A stretch of 64,000 nucleotides of DNA. It comes from Olsenella timonensis (lineage in GTDB: Bacteria; Actinomycetota; Coriobacteriia; Coriobacteriales; Atopobiaceae). The stretch lies in NCBI RefSeq assembly GCF_900119915.1, contig NZ_LT635455.1, positions 248,001 to 312,000 of the forward strand. Direction: 5' to 3'. The position numbers and the translations under genes were made by a program. The number at the start of each line of letters is the position of its first letter. Position 1 is the stretch's first letter. Shown in pieces: positions 62,362 through 64,000 of the stretch. The notes under the pieces were generated by a model. That model saw only the letters and a program-made list of their open reading frames with translations, did no database searches and had not been told where the DNA came from.

Positions 62362-64000
62362 ATGACCAGCCAAGGCCCGAGCCTGAAGGACCTGTTCGAC
62401 CGCCTCGGGCGGCAGGGGGCGCCCGGCAACGCCCCGCGTCCCGGCAGCTCGTTCGTGGACCGCCTCGCCACGTGGAGCAGGCGGGCGCTCGTCCTCCTGG
62501 CGGTCGTGGCCGTCGTGGCACTCGTCGCCGCCTACTGGTGGTTCCATCCCGCCCTCAACGTTCAGAGCCCGATGGTCTGCACATGGATCGTCGGCATCTG
62601 CCTGCTCGGCCTCCTCGCGCTCGCCGTCGCGGCGGCGCGCAGGCCGCTTCGCGCCAAGGCCTATCGCAGGGTGATGATCGTGCCGGTGGCACCGATCGCG
62701 GCGATCGTGATTGGCGGCGTTCTCAGCCTGCCCCTCATTCCCGGCAACGCCGAGCGCTACGCCTCGGTCCTCGAGACCACCGACGGCGTCTTCGCCGAGG
62801 ATATCGAGGAGGTCGACTACTCGGAGGTCCCCGTCATCGACCGCGACTCCGCGATCCTGCTCGGGAATCGCGCCATGGGCTCCATCCCCGAGTACGTGAG
62901 CCAGTTCGAGATCGCGGACACCTACAGCATGATCAACTACCAGGGTCGTCCGGTGCGCGTGAGCCCGCTCGTCTACGCCGACCTCTTCAAGTGGCTCTCC
63001 AACCGCGACAGCGGCATCCCCGCCTACGTGCTCGTCGACATGGTGACGCAGGAGGCGGAGGTCGTGCGCCTGGAGCAGCCGATCCGTTACTCCGACTCCG
63101 AGCCCCTCGCGCGCAACGTCGACCGTCACGCGCAGCTCTCCTACCCCGACCTCATGTTCGACCAGAAGTCCTTCGAGCTGGACGAGGAGGGCCACCCCTG
63201 GTGGGTCTACCCCGTGCAGCGTCGCACGATCGGCCTCTTTGGGGGCACGGACATCTACGGGGTGGTGCTCGTGGACGCCTGCACCGGCGAGACGGACTTC
63301 TACGCCGTGGAGGACTGCCCGACGTGGGTGGACCGCGCCTACCCCTCCGACCTGCTGATCGAGCAGTACAACTGGAGCGGGATGTACGAGAACGGCTGGC
63401 TCAACTCGTGGCTCGGCCAGGAGGGCGTGGTGCGCACCACGCCGGGCACCAACGGCCAGCTCGGCTACAACTACATCGCCCAGGGGGAGGACATCTACCT
63501 CTACACCGGCGTGACGTCGGTCACCGCGGACGACTCGAGCGTGGGGTTCATCCTCGTGAACCAGCGGACCGGCGAGTCGCACTTCTACCCGGTGGCGGGC
63601 GCGACGGAGGCGTCGGCCATGGCGAGCGCCGAGGGCCAGCTGCAAAACCTGCGCTATCAGGCCACCTACCCGATCCTGCTCAACGTGGCCGGCCAGCCGA
63701 CCTACTTCGTGAGTCTCAAGGACGACGCCGGCCTGGTGAAGATGTTCGCGATGATCAACATCGAGCAGTACCAGAGCGTGGCGACGGGCTCCACGGTCGA
63801 GGAGTGCCAGGAGGCCTATCTCGCGCTGCTGGCGTCGGACGGGCTGCTCTCGGAGGAGGAGGCGGCCGAGAGCTCGGCGACGCAGGAGGTGTCCGGGCAG
63901 ATCGCCACGATCGCGCAGGCCGTGGTCGACGGCAACTCCCACTTCTACGTCACGCTCGCGGGTGACGCCACGGGCACGATCTACGACTTCGCCCTGCCCG
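62362..64000 (+). CDS. Large membrane protein of unknown function (3' partial)
   Basis: 546 complete codons run to the window end. Three hydrophobic segments occur at about 43-62, 72-92 and 108-128. A large extracellular-like domain follows, with TDGVFAEDIEEVDYSEVPVI, NQRTGESHFYPVAGATEASA and LNVAGQPTYFVSLKDDAGLV. The pattern matches a family of large membrane proteins in Firmicutes and Coriobacteriia whose function I do not know. AGAAAGGAC precedes the ATG. The stop lies outside the window. Confidence 0.7.
   Translation, partial: MTSQGPSLKDLFDRLGRQGAPGNAPRPGSSFVDRLATWSRRALVLLAVVAVVALVAAYWWFHPALNVQSPMVCTWIVGICLLGLLALAVAAARRPLRAKAYRRVMIVPVAPIAAIVIGGVLSLPLIPGNAERYASVLETTDGVFAEDIEEVDYSEVPVIDRDSAILLGNRAMGSIPEYVSQFEIADTYSMINYQGRPVRVSPLVYADLFKWLSNRDSGIPAYVLVDMVTQEAEVVRLEQPIRYSDSEPLARNVDRHAQLSYPDLMFDQKSFELDEEGHPWWVYPVQRRTIGLFGGTDIYGVVLVDACTGETDFYAVEDCPTWVDRAYPSDLLIEQYNWSGMYENGWLNSWLGQEGVVRTTPGTNGQLGYNYIAQGEDIYLYTGVTSVTADDSSVGFILVNQRTGESHFYPVAGATEASAMASAEGQLQNLRYQATYPILLNVAGQPTYFVSLKDDAGLVKMFAMINIEQYQSVATGSTVEECQEAYLALLASDGLLSEEEAAESSATQEVSGQIATIAQAVVDGNSHFYVTLAGDATGTIYDFALP

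Overview
The window is GC-rich bacterial DNA with short intergenic gaps, strong AGGAGG-type ribosome binding sites and frequent GTG starts. The gene set points to a fermentative gut or rumen actinobacterium of the Coriobacteriia, most likely an Olsenella/Atopobiaceae relative: a giant 2-hydroxyacyl-CoA dehydratase activase-like protein, a mannose-family PTS, PPi-dependent phosphofructokinase, enolase, an LDH-like enzyme and a CBS-type manganese pyrophosphatase. The taxon is inferred from gene content only.

Layout. 0-12.7 kb: the dehydratase activase (5' end outside the window), three Cof-type HAD phosphatases, peptidase T, and a minus-strand PTS operon (IIA - BtpA/SgcQ - IIB - IIC - IID) opposite a GntR/HutC regulator with phased TAATACA operator repeats. 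12.75-17.25 kb: an odd cassette. A promoter and a structured leader ending in a terminator precede an unknown protein, a ClpP-like protease with a full Ser-His-Asp triad, a VirD4/TraG-like ATPase without membrane segments, and a protein with a helical N-terminus and OB-like C-terminus. An overlapping SAM-methyltransferase/DUF1848 pair follows. 19.36-28.22 kb: an integrative element of about 8.9 kb inserted in the 3' end of the initiator tRNA-fMet gene. It has a 42-bp att core, arm-type repeats at both ends, integrase, excisionase-like protein, a D5-type helicase preceded by a perfect 38-bp palindrome, two secreted proteins, a membrane coiled-coil protein and an XRE regulator. 28.4-40.2 kb: NADH oxidase, then accessory genes: a solitary JetD-like protein, an FxLYD protein broken by TGA, an XRE/Ser-Thr kinase pair, a Sau3AI-type restriction-modification system and a GmrSD-type restriction enzyme of lower GC content. 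40.2-64 kb: mostly housekeeping genes (ArsC/Spx-like, CutC, thioesterase, PPi-PFK, enolase, a PurF paralogue lacking the catalytic Cys, a MEMO1-AMMECR1 fusion with its radical SAM partner, isocitrate dehydrogenase, a DUF3825-like protein, TrmB-like, YfbR, pyrophosphatase, EttA-like ABC-F, LDH-like, an ABC exporter, and a large membrane protein cut by the window end).

Functionally, the PTS, PPi-PFK, enolase, LDH-like and pyrophosphatase genes fit sugar fermentation with PPi-linked glycolysis. The tRNA-fMet element and the nearby restriction genes form an accessory zone between conserved metabolic genes. The best candidates for undescribed biology are the leader-controlled protease/VirD4-like cassette (12.75-17.25 kb) and the tRNA-fMet element.
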